Positions 35,781 to 45,033 are shown, numbered from the stretch's first letter. The stretch: 64,000 nt of DNA from Ectopseudomonas toyotomiensis (GCF_900115695.1 NZ_FOXK01000002.1:372001-436000), one strand, 5' to 3'. Translations and numbers: made by a program. Notes: generated from the letters alone by a model not told the origin.

Positions 35781-36518
35781 ATGTCAGCTTGGAAGCATGA
35801 GGTTGATAGCGATCCGCTGTTTTTGAGCGCTTTTGATAGCTTGGAAGCGGTTTTCCTGCTCGAAGGTGAGCGCCTGACCTCTGATCCATTGTCCGAGGTT
35901 GTTCGTGTAGAAATTTCCGGCATTCGCTACTACGTCAAGCGTTACTGGGGAGCAGGGAAGGGACTGCGTCACTATATTGGGCGCCCGCGAGTCAAGGCGG
36001 AGTGGCAGAACCTCAAGTTGTTCGCCAAATGGGGTATTCCTACCGCACCTATCGTAGCGCATGGGCTGGAGCGACGAGGCGGAGCATTTATACGCGGGGC
36101 TTTAGTGACGCGCGAGCTGGAAAACACACGTGATATGGCTGAGATGGCCAGTCAGGGAGATGCTCGGCTTGCCAATCCACATTGGGTTGCAGGTATCAGT
36201 CAGCAATTGGCGCAGCACACCCGTACCTTGCATGACCACCATTTCACCCACAATGATTTGAAGTGGCGCAACCTGCTGGTTAACGAGGCGGGAAAGCTGT
36301 TTTTTATCGATTGCCCTACCGGCAGCTTCTGGTGGGGGCCGCTGTTGCATTACCGCATCGTCAAAGACCTAGCCTGTCTGGACAAAGTGGCCAAACGGGT
36401 GCTTTCACGCACGCAGCGGTTGCGCTTTTATCTGCAGTATCGTGGCCGTGCTCGGTTGAGTCAGAGTGACAAGCAGCGGGTGCGACGTATCCTGAAATTC
36501 TTCGAGGGCAGGGAGTGA
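35781..36518 (+). CDS. wapP: LPS core kinase-fold protein, WapP-like
   Basis: A 245-residue kinase-fold protein of the WaaP/InaA superfamily, probably phosphorylating an inner-core heptose. The ATP lysine lies in IRYYVKRYWGAG, the catalytic motif is HNDLKWRNLLV with an intact Asp, and LFFIDCPTG has the second acidic residue. Its position after waaP and its length correspond to P. aeruginosa WapP (PA5008, from memory). The start at 35781 is 2 bp after the previous stop; it ends in a 4-bp GTGA overlap with the next gene. It is more AT-rich than waaP. Confidence 0.75.
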   Translation: MSAWKHEVDSDPLFLSAFDSLEAVFLLEGERLTSDPLSEVVRVEISGIRYYVKRYWGAGKGLRHYIGRPRVKAEWQNLKLFAKWGIPTAPIVAHGLERRGGAFIRGALVTRELENTRDMAEMASQGDARLANPHWVAGISQQLAQHTRTLHDHHFTHNDLKWRNLLVNEAGKLFFIDCPTGSFWWGPLLHYRIVKDLACLDKVAKRVLSRTQRLRFYLQYRGRARLSQSDKQRVRRILKFFEGRE

Positions 36519-37258
36519 CCGATTTTATTGCTGCGCATGATCGTGCATTGCTGGAGCGTCACGGTCTGGCCAGCTTCGACGCGCTGTGGGCCCTGCAGTT
36601 GGAGGCGGTGGATGAGCCCAACACCGAGCGTGGTGGTTGGAGCAGTGTCTATCGGCTTGAGCTGGATAACGCTGCCTATTACCTCAAGCGGCAGAGCAAT
36701 CACTTGACGCGTAGTCTGCTCCGTCCGCTTGGTGAACCTACCTTCGCTCGCGAGTTTCGCAATATCCAACGCTACTCTGTGTTGGGCATTCCTTCGCTGC
36801 AGGTTGCGTTATTCGCACAGCGCCGTTTCTCTGGCGAGCAACGTGCCGTGCTGCTGACCCGTGCGCTGGATGGTTGGCAGGATCTCGAACACTGGTTGAT
36901 GCAGTGGTCAGGATTGGACGAGGTGCATCGATCCGGCATTCTCCGTGCGTGTGGCGAGCTGGCACGCTGTCTACACCAGGCAGGGCAGATACACGGCTGC
37001 TTTTACCCCAAGCACATTTTTCTGCGCGAGGGCGCTGCGGGTTTTCAGGCGCAACTGATCGACCTGGAAAAAACTCGTCCTTTGCTGTTTGGTAGGCGTG
37101 ATCGGATCAAGGATCTAGAGCCGTTAGTGCGTCGGGCCGCAGTCTGGAAAGCAACAGATATACGTAAGTTACTGGCAGCTTATCTCGGTAGCGAAGTAGG
37201 GCTGGAGCACTGGTTTGCACTATTGGGCGCGCGTCGATCACACAAGGAGTCGCGCTGA
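36515..37258 (+). CDS. wapQ: InaA-family kinase-fold protein, WapQ-like
   Basis: A 247-residue kinase-fold protein starting at GTG in a GTGA overlap. The lysine motif is NAAYYLKRQSNH and the acidic metal site is QLIDLEKTRP. The catalytic-loop segment is HGCFYPKHIFL, where Cys takes the place of the usual HxD aspartate, as I recall for InaA-family members generally. Whether it is a true kinase is therefore uncertain. Position and length suit P. aeruginosa WapQ (PA5007). The stop overlaps the next start by one base. Confidence 0.7.
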   Translation: MTDFIAAHDRALLERHGLASFDALWALQLEAVDEPNTERGGWSSVYRLELDNAAYYLKRQSNHLTRSLLRPLGEPTFAREFRNIQRYSVLGIPSLQVALFAQRRFSGEQRAVLLTRALDGWQDLEHWLMQWSGLDEVHRSGILRACGELARCLHQAGQIHGCFYPKHIFLREGAAGFQAQLIDLEKTRPLLFGRRDRIKDLEPLVRRAAVWKATDIRKLLAAYLGSEVGLEHWFALLGARRSHKESR

Positions 37259-38703
37259 TGCAGCTGGAGCAACTTTCTCATGCTGGGCGGGCTCCCTCGC
37301 TACCGCTAACGCTGCAGCTGGACGGTGATTCATTGCAGCTGGAGTCTCTACTACGCGTATTGCCGGGGCAGCGTTACGTTGGCCTGGCGCGCTGGCGCGG
37401 TCGTTCGGTGCTGGCCAAGTTGCTGGTAGGGGCGAAGGCAGAGCGTCATTTTCAGCGTGAGCTGAGAGGCGCGCGCCTTCTGGTCGAGCAGAACCTCCTC
37501 TCGCCGGCATTGCTATCCGAGGGTTTCATCGATGGGGTAGGTGGCTGGCTGCTGTTCGAATACCTGGAAAAGGCCGAGAGTCTTTGGCAGGCCTGGCGGA
37601 ACGTCGCGCGTTTACCGCTACTGGCTGATGCCCAGCAGGCAGTCCTAGGCGAGGCTCTAGCAGTTATCGGACATATGCACTCGCGGGGTCTTTGGCAGGC
37701 TGATCTGCACCTGGACAATCTGTTGCGGCAGGACGGCGAGTTGTTTCTTATCGATGGGGGAGGCGTGCAGGTCGAACAGGCGGGACAGCCGCTGTCGCGT
37801 GCACGGGTGTTGCAAAACCTCGGCGTATTCTTTGCCCAGTTACCAGCGGAGTTAGATCCCTTTATCGAAGAGTTGCTGATCCACTACCTGCTGGCCAATG
37901 GTGAGCATGCACTGCCGCTGGAAGCGCTGCTGGTCGAGGTGAGTAAAGTGAGGCGCTGGCGGCTGCGCGATTATCTGAGCAAGGTCGCGCGCGATTGCAG
38001 CCTGTTTTCCGCGAGTATTGGGGCCTTTGGCCTACGTGTGGTGCGCCGCGAGTACGCAGCAAGCCTGGAGCCCATACTGGAGGCTCCGGATGTTGCGCTG
38101 GCGAGCGGGCAGGCTTTGAAGCTTGGAGGCAGTGCCACGGTTGCGCATGTCGAGTTCGAGGGCCGCCCGCTGGTGGTCAAACGCTACAACGTGAAGAACT
38201 GGCTGCACTGGCTCAAGCGCTTCTGGCGCCCGAGTCGCGCCTGGCACAGCTGGCGCGAGGGTAATCGCCTGCAACTGCTCGGCATCGCCACGCCGACGCC
38301 GCTGGCCGTGCTCGAGCGGCGCTGGTGCTGGCTACGCGGTCGCGCTTACCTGATTACCGACTATTGCGGCGGGCAGGATATAATCGCCCGTTTCGAGGCA
38401 TACACGCAGGCTACGCCCCCGGAAACCGAACTGCTGGCGCTTGATCGCCTTTTCGCTGCCCTGCTGCGCGAACGCATCAGCCACGGTGATTTCAAGGGGC
38501 ACAATCTGTTTTGGGATGATGCGCTGGACACCTGGTCGCTGATCGACCTGGATGCCATGCGGCAGCATCGCAGTACGCGCAGTTTCGCCCGGGCCTATGC
38601 CCGCGACCGCGCCCGTTTTCTGCGCAACTGGCCAGTGGACTCGGCTCTGCACCAGTTGCTCGACCAACGTTTACCGCAGGTGCCCGGCACCTGCCCGAAT
38701 TAG
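37258..38703 (+). CDS. Tandem kinase-fold LPS core protein (two modules)
   Basis: A 481-residue protein with two consecutive kinase-fold halves. Module 1 (about 25-215) has LAKLLVGAKAERHF, a catalytic-loop-like QADLHLDNLL and LFLIDGGG. Module 2 (about 280-470) has LVVKRYNVKNW, HGDFKGHNLFWD and SLIDLDAM. Module 2 has all canonical residues; module 1 has Gln in place of the HxD histidine. It corresponds in place and length to P. aeruginosa PA5006. AAGGAG precedes the ATG, which overlaps the previous stop by one base. It probably acts on core sugars; the substrate is unknown. Confidence 0.75.
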   Translation: MQLEQLSHAGRAPSLPLTLQLDGDSLQLESLLRVLPGQRYVGLARWRGRSVLAKLLVGAKAERHFQRELRGARLLVEQNLLSPALLSEGFIDGVGGWLLFEYLEKAESLWQAWRNVARLPLLADAQQAVLGEALAVIGHMHSRGLWQADLHLDNLLRQDGELFLIDGGGVQVEQAGQPLSRARVLQNLGVFFAQLPAELDPFIEELLIHYLLANGEHALPLEALLVEVSKVRRWRLRDYLSKVARDCSLFSASIGAFGLRVVRREYAASLEPILEAPDVALASGQALKLGGSATVAHVEFEGRPLVVKRYNVKNWLHWLKRFWRPSRAWHSWREGNRLQLLGIATPTPLAVLERRWCWLRGRAYLITDYCGGQDIIARFEAYTQATPPETELLALDRLFAALLRERISHGDFKGHNLFWDDALDTWSLIDLDAMRQHRSTRSFARAYARDRARFLRNWPVDSALHQLLDQRLPQVPGTCPN

Positions 38704-38715
38704 AGGCTCAAACCT

Positions 38716-40470
38716 GTGGCACTGACCATTCTCGGCCTGTCCGGCGCTCTCAGTCACGATCCGTCCGCTGCGCTGTACATCGACGGCAAGCTGATCGCGG
38801 CGGTGGAAGAAGAGCGCTTCGTGCGCGATAAGCACGCGAAGAACCGCATGCCCTACGAATCGGCCAAGTTCTGCCTGGAGCAAGCCGGGATCAAGCCGTC
38901 CGACGTCGACGTGGTAGCCATTCCCTTCGCGCCCATCAGCATCTTCGAGAAGGCCCGCTGGCAGTACGCCAAGCGCTATGCCTACGCGCCGGATCGCGCT
39001 CTCGATGCCATCCTGTTCGGTAACCGCCGCTACAAGCGCTACAAGAAGCGCATCGAGTGGTGCCTGGTGCAGCTCGGCTTCGACCTGAAGAAGGTCAAGA
39101 TCGAGCCGGTCGAGCACCACCTGGCGCACGCCTCCAGCGCCTACCACTGCTCGGGCTTCAAGGAGAAGACCGCGATCCTCGGCATCGACGGCAAGGGCGA
39201 GTACGCCACCACCTTCTTCGGCTACGGCGAGAACGGCAAGATCCACAAGATCAAGGAATTCTACGATCCTGACTCGCTCGGCGGTCTCTACGGTGCGATC
39301 ACCGAGTACCTGGGTTTCGAGATGCTCGATGGTGAGTTCAAGGTTATGGGCATGGCGCCTTATGGCGATGCCGCCAAGTACGACTTCTCGCGCCTGGCCA
39401 AGTTCGAGAATGGCGAGCTGATCATCAACACCGAGTACGCCAACGTCATCGGTTTCCGTCGCTACAAGGAAAACGGCAAGGGCTATTACTTCTCGCCCAA
39501 GCTGATCGAATGGCTCGGCCCGAAGCGTGAGGGCGATATCGCCGACGACCCTTACATCCACTATGCGGCCAGCATGCAGGCGCTGTTCGAGAAGCTGGCG
39601 CTGCAGATGATGGAGTACTACCTCGGCGACATCCTCAAGGAAACTGGCAAGATCGCCTTTGCTGGCGGCTGTGCACTGAACGTTAAGCTCAACCAGAAGA
39701 TCATCGCCCGCGATGACGTCAAGGAACTGTTCGTGCAGCCGGCCTCTGGCGACGCGGGCACGGCTGTCGGCGCAGCTGCCTACGTCTCGCACAAGCGTGG
39801 CGTGCCGGTGGAGAAGATGGAGCACGTCTACCTCGGCCCCTCGTATAGCAACGAAGAGGTCATCGCCGCCTGTGCAAAACACCCGAACAAGCCGGTGTTC
39901 AAACGCATCGACAACACGCTTGAGCGCATCGCAAAAATCATGGTCGATGGCAATCCGGTGGCCTGGTTCCAGGGCCGCATGGAGTTCGGTCCGCGCGCCT
40001 TGGGTGGCCGCTCGATCATCGGTTGCCCGAGTATTCCTGGCGTGGCCGACCGCATCAACGAGCAGATCAAGTTCCGCGAGCGCTGGAGACCCTTCTGCCC
40101 GTCCATGCTCGACACCGTGGCAGCGAAGATGCTCAAGGTGGATCACCCGAGCCCGTTCATGACCTTCACCTTCGAGGTGAACGAGGAGTGGAAGGAGCGC
40201 GTCAGCGAAGTGGTACATGAAGACGGCACCTCGCGCGCTCAGGTGCTGGAGCGCCAATACAACCCGCGCTGGTATGACCTGATGCTGGAGCTGGAGAAGC
40301 TCACCGGCAACGGCGTGTCGCTGAACACCTCGCTCAACCGCCGCGGAGAACCGATGATCTGCTCGCCGACCGATGCTCTGAACATGTTCTACGGCTCGGA
40401 TCTGCAATACCTCATCATGGAAGACGTACTTGTGGTCAAGGGCGACAAGGATTGGTATGACGGCCTCTGA
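38716..40470 (+). CDS. wapO: Core-oligosaccharide carbamoyltransferase
   Basis: A 584-residue NodU/CmcH-type carbamoyltransferase using carbamoyl phosphate and ATP. The N-terminal domain has ALSHDPSAAL and the metal-binding HHLAHASSAYH; GGCALNVKLNQ marks the nucleotide-binding part, and the C-terminal Sua5/YrdC-like domain starts near FQGRMEFGPRALGGRS. In P. aeruginosa the homologue puts a 7-O-carbamoyl group on heptose II. The start is GTG at 38716, 12 bp after the previous stop. It is very GC-rich, in contrast to the next gene. Confidence 0.88.
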   Translation: MALTILGLSGALSHDPSAALYIDGKLIAAVEEERFVRDKHAKNRMPYESAKFCLEQAGIKPSDVDVVAIPFAPISIFEKARWQYAKRYAYAPDRALDAILFGNRRYKRYKKRIEWCLVQLGFDLKKVKIEPVEHHLAHASSAYHCSGFKEKTAILGIDGKGEYATTFFGYGENGKIHKIKEFYDPDSLGGLYGAITEYLGFEMLDGEFKVMGMAPYGDAAKYDFSRLAKFENGELIINTEYANVIGFRRYKENGKGYYFSPKLIEWLGPKREGDIADDPYIHYAASMQALFEKLALQMMEYYLGDILKETGKIAFAGGCALNVKLNQKIIARDDVKELFVQPASGDAGTAVGAAAYVSHKRGVPVEKMEHVYLGPSYSNEEVIAACAKHPNKPVFKRIDNTLERIAKIMVDGNPVAWFQGRMEFGPRALGGRSIIGCPSIPGVADRINEQIKFRERWRPFCPSMLDTVAAKMLKVDHPSPFMTFTFEVNEEWKERVSEVVHEDGTSRAQVLERQYNPRWYDLMLELEKLTGNGVSLNTSLNRRGEPMICSPTDALNMFYGSDLQYLIMEDVLVVKGDKDWYDGL

Positions 40471-41605
40471 GCAGACTTCTGGCCAGGAGCAGCGCTGGGT
40501 TCTGCAGTTCTGTCATGGTTATGACGGTCCCTTTTTGGACTGTGCACGACAATACGCCGCCCTGTTCGCTGATACAGGCTACAAGGTGTGTACTGTCTAT
40601 CTGACAGGAAAGCCGAGTGAAATCGTCCGGCTTGGCTCAGCTTCGGACGAGGTGATTTTTCTTGATTACACGAGTGCTGATGTACGGGGTCTCAAGCTGG
40701 CGGCGATCCGTGATATGCGTCGTTTGGTTATCACGCGTAATTTCAAGCTGTGTATTGCCCACCGAGGTAAGCCGATTTATGTCGCGTTGCTGGGCAGCAC
40801 CCTGCCTGTGATTGGTGTACACCATGCATTCGGTGACTATCAGCGCTTCTCGCGTAGGCTGTTCGCCAGCCTTTTCAAAGCACGCCTATGGTTGTTGGGC
40901 GTTTCCAATGCTGTGCGTGATGACATTCGTGCCAGTCTACCGGGCTGGGATGCGTCGCGTATTTCTACGCTATATAACCGCCTGGACATCGAGGCTGTTC
41001 AAGCCCAGCTTCATGACCGTGACTTTGCTCGCGAAGTGTTGAAATTGCCGGCTGATGCTTGGGTCATCGGCAATGTTGGCCGCCTGCATCCGGATAAGGA
41101 TCAAGCGACCTTGATTCGTGGTTTCGCTCAGGCTTTACCTGGATTACCTGCCGGCAGTTTGCTGGCAATCATGGGTAGCGGTCGACTCGAGAAGACTTTA
41201 AAAGAGCTAGCTGCCGAGCTGGGTATTGAGCAGCAAGTTCGTTTTCTCGGCCAGGTTACCAACGGCCGGCGTTATCTCCGTGCGTTTGATTGTTTCGCTC
41301 TGACCTCTGATCACGAGCCCTTCGGCATGGTGCTGGTCGAGGCTATGGCCGCTGGCCTACCGCTTATTTGTACAGATTGTGGCGGTGGTCGTGAGGTCGT
41401 CGATGGTGTCGGTGAGTTGTTCCCATTGGCGGATACGGATGGTTTGGCTTTGGCACTGCAGCGTGTCGCCAGGCTTGACGGAATAGCCCGTGCTGCATGC
41501 GCTGCACGTATGACTCAGCGTCTGCAGGCGCATTTTTCCGACCAGGCTGCGTTTAAGGCGTTCTGGAGTCTGCCGTGGCCGGTGCTCATTCGATTGCGTG
41601 ATTGA
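40457..41605 (+). CDS. wapH: Family-4 glycosyltransferase of the LPS core (WapH-like)
   Basis: A 382-residue GT4 enzyme. The N-terminal LQFCHGYDGPFLDCARQYA is an acceptor-side motif, VIGNVGRLHPDKDQATLI and EPFGMVLVEAMAAGLPLIC form the GDP/UDP-sugar donor site. It begins 14 bp inside the carbamoyltransferase gene and matches P. aeruginosa WapH (PA5004) by position, a transferase thought to add an outer-core glucose. The exact linkage here is inference. GC content is lower than in the upstream gene. Confidence 0.8.
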   Translation: MTASEQTSGQEQRWVLQFCHGYDGPFLDCARQYAALFADTGYKVCTVYLTGKPSEIVRLGSASDEVIFLDYTSADVRGLKLAAIRDMRRLVITRNFKLCIAHRGKPIYVALLGSTLPVIGVHHAFGDYQRFSRRLFASLFKARLWLLGVSNAVRDDIRASLPGWDASRISTLYNRLDIEAVQAQLHDRDFAREVLKLPADAWVIGNVGRLHPDKDQATLIRGFAQALPGLPAGSLLAIMGSGRLEKTLKELAAELGIEQQVRFLGQVTNGRRYLRAFDCFALTSDHEPFGMVLVEAMAAGLPLICTDCGGGREVVDGVGELFPLADTDGLALALQRVARLDGIARAACAARMTQRLQAHFSDQAAFKAFWSLPWPVLIRLRD

Positions 41606-41889
41606 GTCGAGACGAAAAGCGATGGTTGTGCTCTGACCCTGGTGCTTCATGCATCATTCGAGGCCCATGCCGATGTTGGGCTGTTAAGTGGGAAGCGGTT
41701 GATTGCATTGAGTTCGCTTCGGCCCTTTATCGTGATGATGATCGGCTACATGTTCTGAGTGAGAACGATTTTTTCAATTTCTGTGGCTGTTTTGTATCCG
41801 CTCTAATAGAGCACTCGAGCGGCTTTTCAAATTGGTTCACTGATTCATACGCTTGAGATCAAGCGTCAATAGCTCCTAGGGAAGTCCCA
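41606..41889. other. AT-rich intergenic region with two palindromes
   Basis: 284 bp with no gene I can support; a short open frame (41602-41856) has no ribosome site or recognisable motif. GCTCTA-A-TAGAGC (41800-41812) is a perfect palindrome and ACGCTTGA-GA-TCAAGCGT (41849-41866) is a perfect 8-bp hairpin. Both lie upstream of the TTG-started glycosyltransferase gene and may be operators or an RNA leader. Confidence 0.5.
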
Positions 41890-42834
41890 TTGAAAGTCTT
41901 GTTCCTGGTGCAGAAAGAGCAGCGCGCGATTCTAGATCGCCTGTACGACGGTATCGCTGCGCAGTGCGAGTGCGATATTCGCTGGTTGAGCAGCGACGAG
42001 CAGGCCGATCTGCGGGGTTATTTTCACAAGCACGTAGATACCGCGCGCTATGATCGCATCCTGTTTTTCCTGCGCTTCAAGAAGGAAATGCGTCAATGGC
42101 GTTTCATTCGTACCGTGCCGAATCTGGTGATTTTGGAGCACGACGCGTACCAGAATTACATTTCCTGCAAATACACCGGTCTGTTCAGTGCTCACTATCG
42201 GCGCATGCCTTGGGTGCGGATCATTAGTTCGGGCGCGGATGTGGCCAAGCGTCTGCAGGACGAAGGATTCGATGCCGTGTTTGTACCCAAGGGTTACGAT
42301 CAGACGCTGCTTTCCTACCGGGAGCGAGAGCGGGACATCGAGCTGGCGTTCGTCGGCAGCACCAAGAGTGTCGCCTACTCAGGGCGTAAAGCGCTGCTGG
42401 ACGAGCTAGGGCGGGTTGAGAACCTCCTGGTGACCAAGACCCGCTCGGGCGAAGAGTACTGCGAGACCCTGAATCGAATCCGCTTCTTCGTCAGTGCAGA
42501 CGTCGGTATGGGTGAGTACATGATCAAGAATTTCGAGGCCATGGCCTGTGGCTGTGTTTTGTTGGCCTACGATCAAGGCGATAGGGAAAACTCTGCGCTG
42601 GGATTTCGAGATATGGAGAATCTTGTGCTCTATCGTGACGTTGCAGAGCTGCGTAAGAAGTTGTCTCTGCTGCGTAACGATCCTCAGTTGGCTGCACTTA
42701 TTGCTGACGCGGGAAGGTTGCTCGCTGAGCGGCAATACAGTTTTCAGATGATTGGCCAGAAGATCGTTGAGGCGATGGCGCTGCCGTTGCGGGCATCCAC
42801 ATTAAGTAAGGGTTGGTTCTCTTGGTTCAGGTAA
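41890..42834 (+). CDS. CgeB-like glycosyltransferase family protein
   Basis: A 314-residue protein with a GT-B-type two-domain pattern. KVLFLVQKEQRAILDRLYDG opens the acceptor half; YMIKNFEAMACGCVLLAYDQ near residue 220 resembles the C-terminal donor module of the CgeB/spore-maturation group. The sugar is unknown; the neighbourhood suggests outer core or O-antigen attachment. It starts at TTG (41890), chosen because the conserved N-terminus begins there; upstream GGGAAG may serve as a ribosome site. Confidence 0.7.
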   Translation: MKVLFLVQKEQRAILDRLYDGIAAQCECDIRWLSSDEQADLRGYFHKHVDTARYDRILFFLRFKKEMRQWRFIRTVPNLVILEHDAYQNYISCKYTGLFSAHYRRMPWVRIISSGADVAKRLQDEGFDAVFVPKGYDQTLLSYRERERDIELAFVGSTKSVAYSGRKALLDELGRVENLLVTKTRSGEEYCETLNRIRFFVSADVGMGEYMIKNFEAMACGCVLLAYDQGDRENSALGFRDMENLVLYRDVAELRKKLSLLRNDPQLAALIADAGRLLAERQYSFQMIGQKIVEAMALPLRASTLSKGWFSWFR

Positions 42835-42891
42835 AAACAAGAGGTTTTGTTGCCTCGGTTCTTTTCTATGTTTTGAGTGGCGTCTCGGTTT

Positions 42892-43788
42892 ATGAGTGAT
42901 AACCCCAAGCACGACGATTTAACCGGGAAGCCTCTGGTTTCGGTGATCATCGCTTCTTATAACCATGCCCCGTACATTGAAGCCAGCATCCGTAGTGTTC
43001 TGGCACAGAGCTATCCGAACATCGAGTTGCTGGTTGTTGACGATGGTTCCAAGGACGACAGTGTTGAGCGTATCCGTGTATTGCAGGCGGAGTACGATTT
43101 CGATTTCCAGCAGCAGTCCAACCAGGGGTTGAGTCGTACCCTCAACGCCGCTATCGCCCGCGCCAAGGGCTCGATTATCGTGCCCTTTGGTTCCGACGAC
43201 ATCATGCGTCCTGAGCGCATCGCCAAGCAGGTCGCATATCTGCACGATAAGCCGGAAGTAGGTATCTGCTCGGCAAACATTGATTTTATCGATGCGCAGG
43301 GCAATCCATTTCCTGACAGTGAACAGAAGCTACGTCACTTGCCGTTCCGCCGCCTGGACTTCGATGATCTCTTTCTTGATCGCAAACCTGGTCCACAAGC
43401 AGCTACGCTCATGTTTCGTCGTGAGGCGCTCGAGGCCGTAGGAGGCTTCGATCCGGATATCCGGCTCGAGGATGTATACATTTGTCTAAAGATCCTTCGG
43501 GCAGGCTTTTACATCGATATCTTGGGCGAAGTACTGGCTGACTACCGTAAGCACGAGAGTAATACCTATAAGCATTTACGCTTCATGGCTGACAATATGC
43601 TCAAGACCTATGCCTGTTTCTCTGATCATCCAAGTTACGAGGCGGTGACACGGCGTTATCTGGTCTCTATGTTTCTCAAAGCATCAAATCGCGACAAGCC
43701 CCTGGCACGTGAGCTGATTCGTCAGATTCCGGTGCGTTACTGGAATGCCAAGGTGGTACGTGGCGCATTGCGCCTTCTGTTTGCCTGA
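42892..43788 (+). CDS. Family-2 glycosyltransferase
   Basis: A 298-residue GT-A enzyme. VSVIIASYNHAPYIEASIRS is the nucleotide-binding start, LLVVDDGSKDDS the first acidic motif, PFGSDDIM the DxD-like metal site, and GGFDPDIRLEDVYICLKI the acceptor ED motif. Similar core enzymes in P. aeruginosa (WapR, MigA) are rhamnosyltransferases at the place where O-antigen is attached; assigning that role here rests only on position just upstream of the ligase. The Met at 42892 is used; an alternative in-frame start lies 15 bp upstream. Confidence 0.75.
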   Translation: MSDNPKHDDLTGKPLVSVIIASYNHAPYIEASIRSVLAQSYPNIELLVVDDGSKDDSVERIRVLQAEYDFDFQQQSNQGLSRTLNAAIARAKGSIIVPFGSDDIMRPERIAKQVAYLHDKPEVGICSANIDFIDAQGNPFPDSEQKLRHLPFRRLDFDDLFLDRKPGPQAATLMFRREALEAVGGFDPDIRLEDVYICLKILRAGFYIDILGEVLADYRKHESNTYKHLRFMADNMLKTYACFSDHPSYEAVTRRYLVSMFLKASNRDKPLARELIRQIPVRYWNAKVVRGALRLLFA

Positions 43789-43859
43789 CTCAAGGGTATT
43801 TGGCGGCTGCTTTCTGATATGGGCAACCGCTTCAGTGATCGGTTTAGGGGGAAGTTTCA

Positions 43860-45029
43860 TTGGCGGGCTGGCGAGAGCGGATTTACAACGGCTATGTGGG
43901 CTACTGGGCGCCTCTTGCGCTTCTGGCGTTTCTGACCGGAATGTTCTGGATCGGTGATCGCTCGCTCTACCACAAGCTTTATTACGCCACGTTGGCATTG
44001 CCGACGCTGTTAGTCGCGCTAGTATCGCCAGTGCGTTTTCTGCATCAGTTGCGTCAGCCCTATCTGGTTCTTTTCTTGGTTTTTTCGTTGTATGTGATGC
44101 TTTCGTTGTCCTGGTCTCCCGAGCAGAATTACTCCAAGCTCAAGCAGCCGCTCTATGTGCTGATGTTGTTGCTAGCTGTGGGGGCCATGGCGGAACACGA
44201 TATGCGCCGGCTGGTGCAGTGCGTCGCACTGGCTGCCGTTTTTGCAAGCCTCTTTGCTCTGATCACCATGCTCATGTATGGCATGGATGAGAACAGGCCT
44301 GAGCGCCTGGAGGGCATGGGGGCACTGTACAATCCTTTGCTGACCACGCACGTGTATGGTTTTTTCACGGTGATGGCGATGGGAGCGTTGGTTACCAGCC
44401 GTCGGTACTTCGCTGTAAAGCTGTCGATGTTCGTTGTGTTGCTTTGCTTGCTGTTCCTGACCGGGTCGCGTACACCGTTGCTGGCATTGCTGGTCTGTGT
44501 GGGCTGGCTGGTGCTTCTGTTGGGCGATCGTCGTGTAGTCGTCTTGGCGGCGGTGGTATCGCTGGCGATCATATTGGGTTTCTGGGGGTTGGATTACAAC
44601 CCCCTGGAGCGGGGCTTGTCGTATCGTCCGTTCATATGGCAGGACGCTTGGCGTCAGACCTTGCCTGTGTTGTGGCTGGGTCATGGCTACGACGCCTCCA
44701 TTGATATTTACCTGCCGGACCTTGATTACTTGCTGGCAGATACTCACAACCTGACGCTGGGGGTCATCTACCAGACTGGTCTGGTAGGAGGAGTGATGTG
44801 GCTGAGCCTCTATGTCTACGGCTTCTCCCAGGCTTGGCGTTACAGGTCGTCTGGCTTGGTGATCATCAGTTCGGTGTTACTTGTATATGGTTTCGTGGCC
44901 GGTATGACCGAAGGTAGTGCCTTTATGTCGAGGCCCAAGGAGCATTGGTTCATCATTTGGATACCTATTGCCCTGCATTTTGCTGTCTTGCGCAAAGTTG
45001 GCACGGGTATGAAGGGGGTGTCTGCTTGA
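43860..45029 (+). CDS. waaL: O-antigen ligase (WaaL)
   Basis: A 389-residue polytopic inner-membrane protein with about eleven to twelve hydrophobic helices and a large periplasmic loop at about 265-300 (WQDAWRQTLPVLWLGHGYDA, then LADTHNLTLGVIYQTG). The loop with conserved Arg/His residues is typical of the Wzy_C/WaaL fold. It would join undecaprenyl-linked O-antigen to lipid A-core. The start is TTG at 43860 with GGGGGAAG upstream. It ends 42 bp from the converging kinase-fold gene. Confidence 0.85.
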   Translation: MAGWRERIYNGYVGYWAPLALLAFLTGMFWIGDRSLYHKLYYATLALPTLLVALVSPVRFLHQLRQPYLVLFLVFSLYVMLSLSWSPEQNYSKLKQPLYVLMLLLAVGAMAEHDMRRLVQCVALAAVFASLFALITMLMYGMDENRPERLEGMGALYNPLLTTHVYGFFTVMAMGALVTSRRYFAVKLSMFVVLLCLLFLTGSRTPLLALLVCVGWLVLLLGDRRVVVLAAVVSLAIILGFWGLDYNPLERGLSYRPFIWQDAWRQTLPVLWLGHGYDASIDIYLPDLDYLLADTHNLTLGVIYQTGLVGGVMWLSLYVYGFSQAWRYRSSGLVIISSVLLVYGFVAGMTEGSAFMSRPKEHWFIIWIPIALHFAVLRKVGTGMKGVSA

Positions 45030-45033
45030 TAGC

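Noticed and set aside
41602..41856. An 84-codon frame in the wapH-downstream intergenic region
   Set aside because: No ribosome site, no motif and Cys/Trp-rich random-looking sequence.
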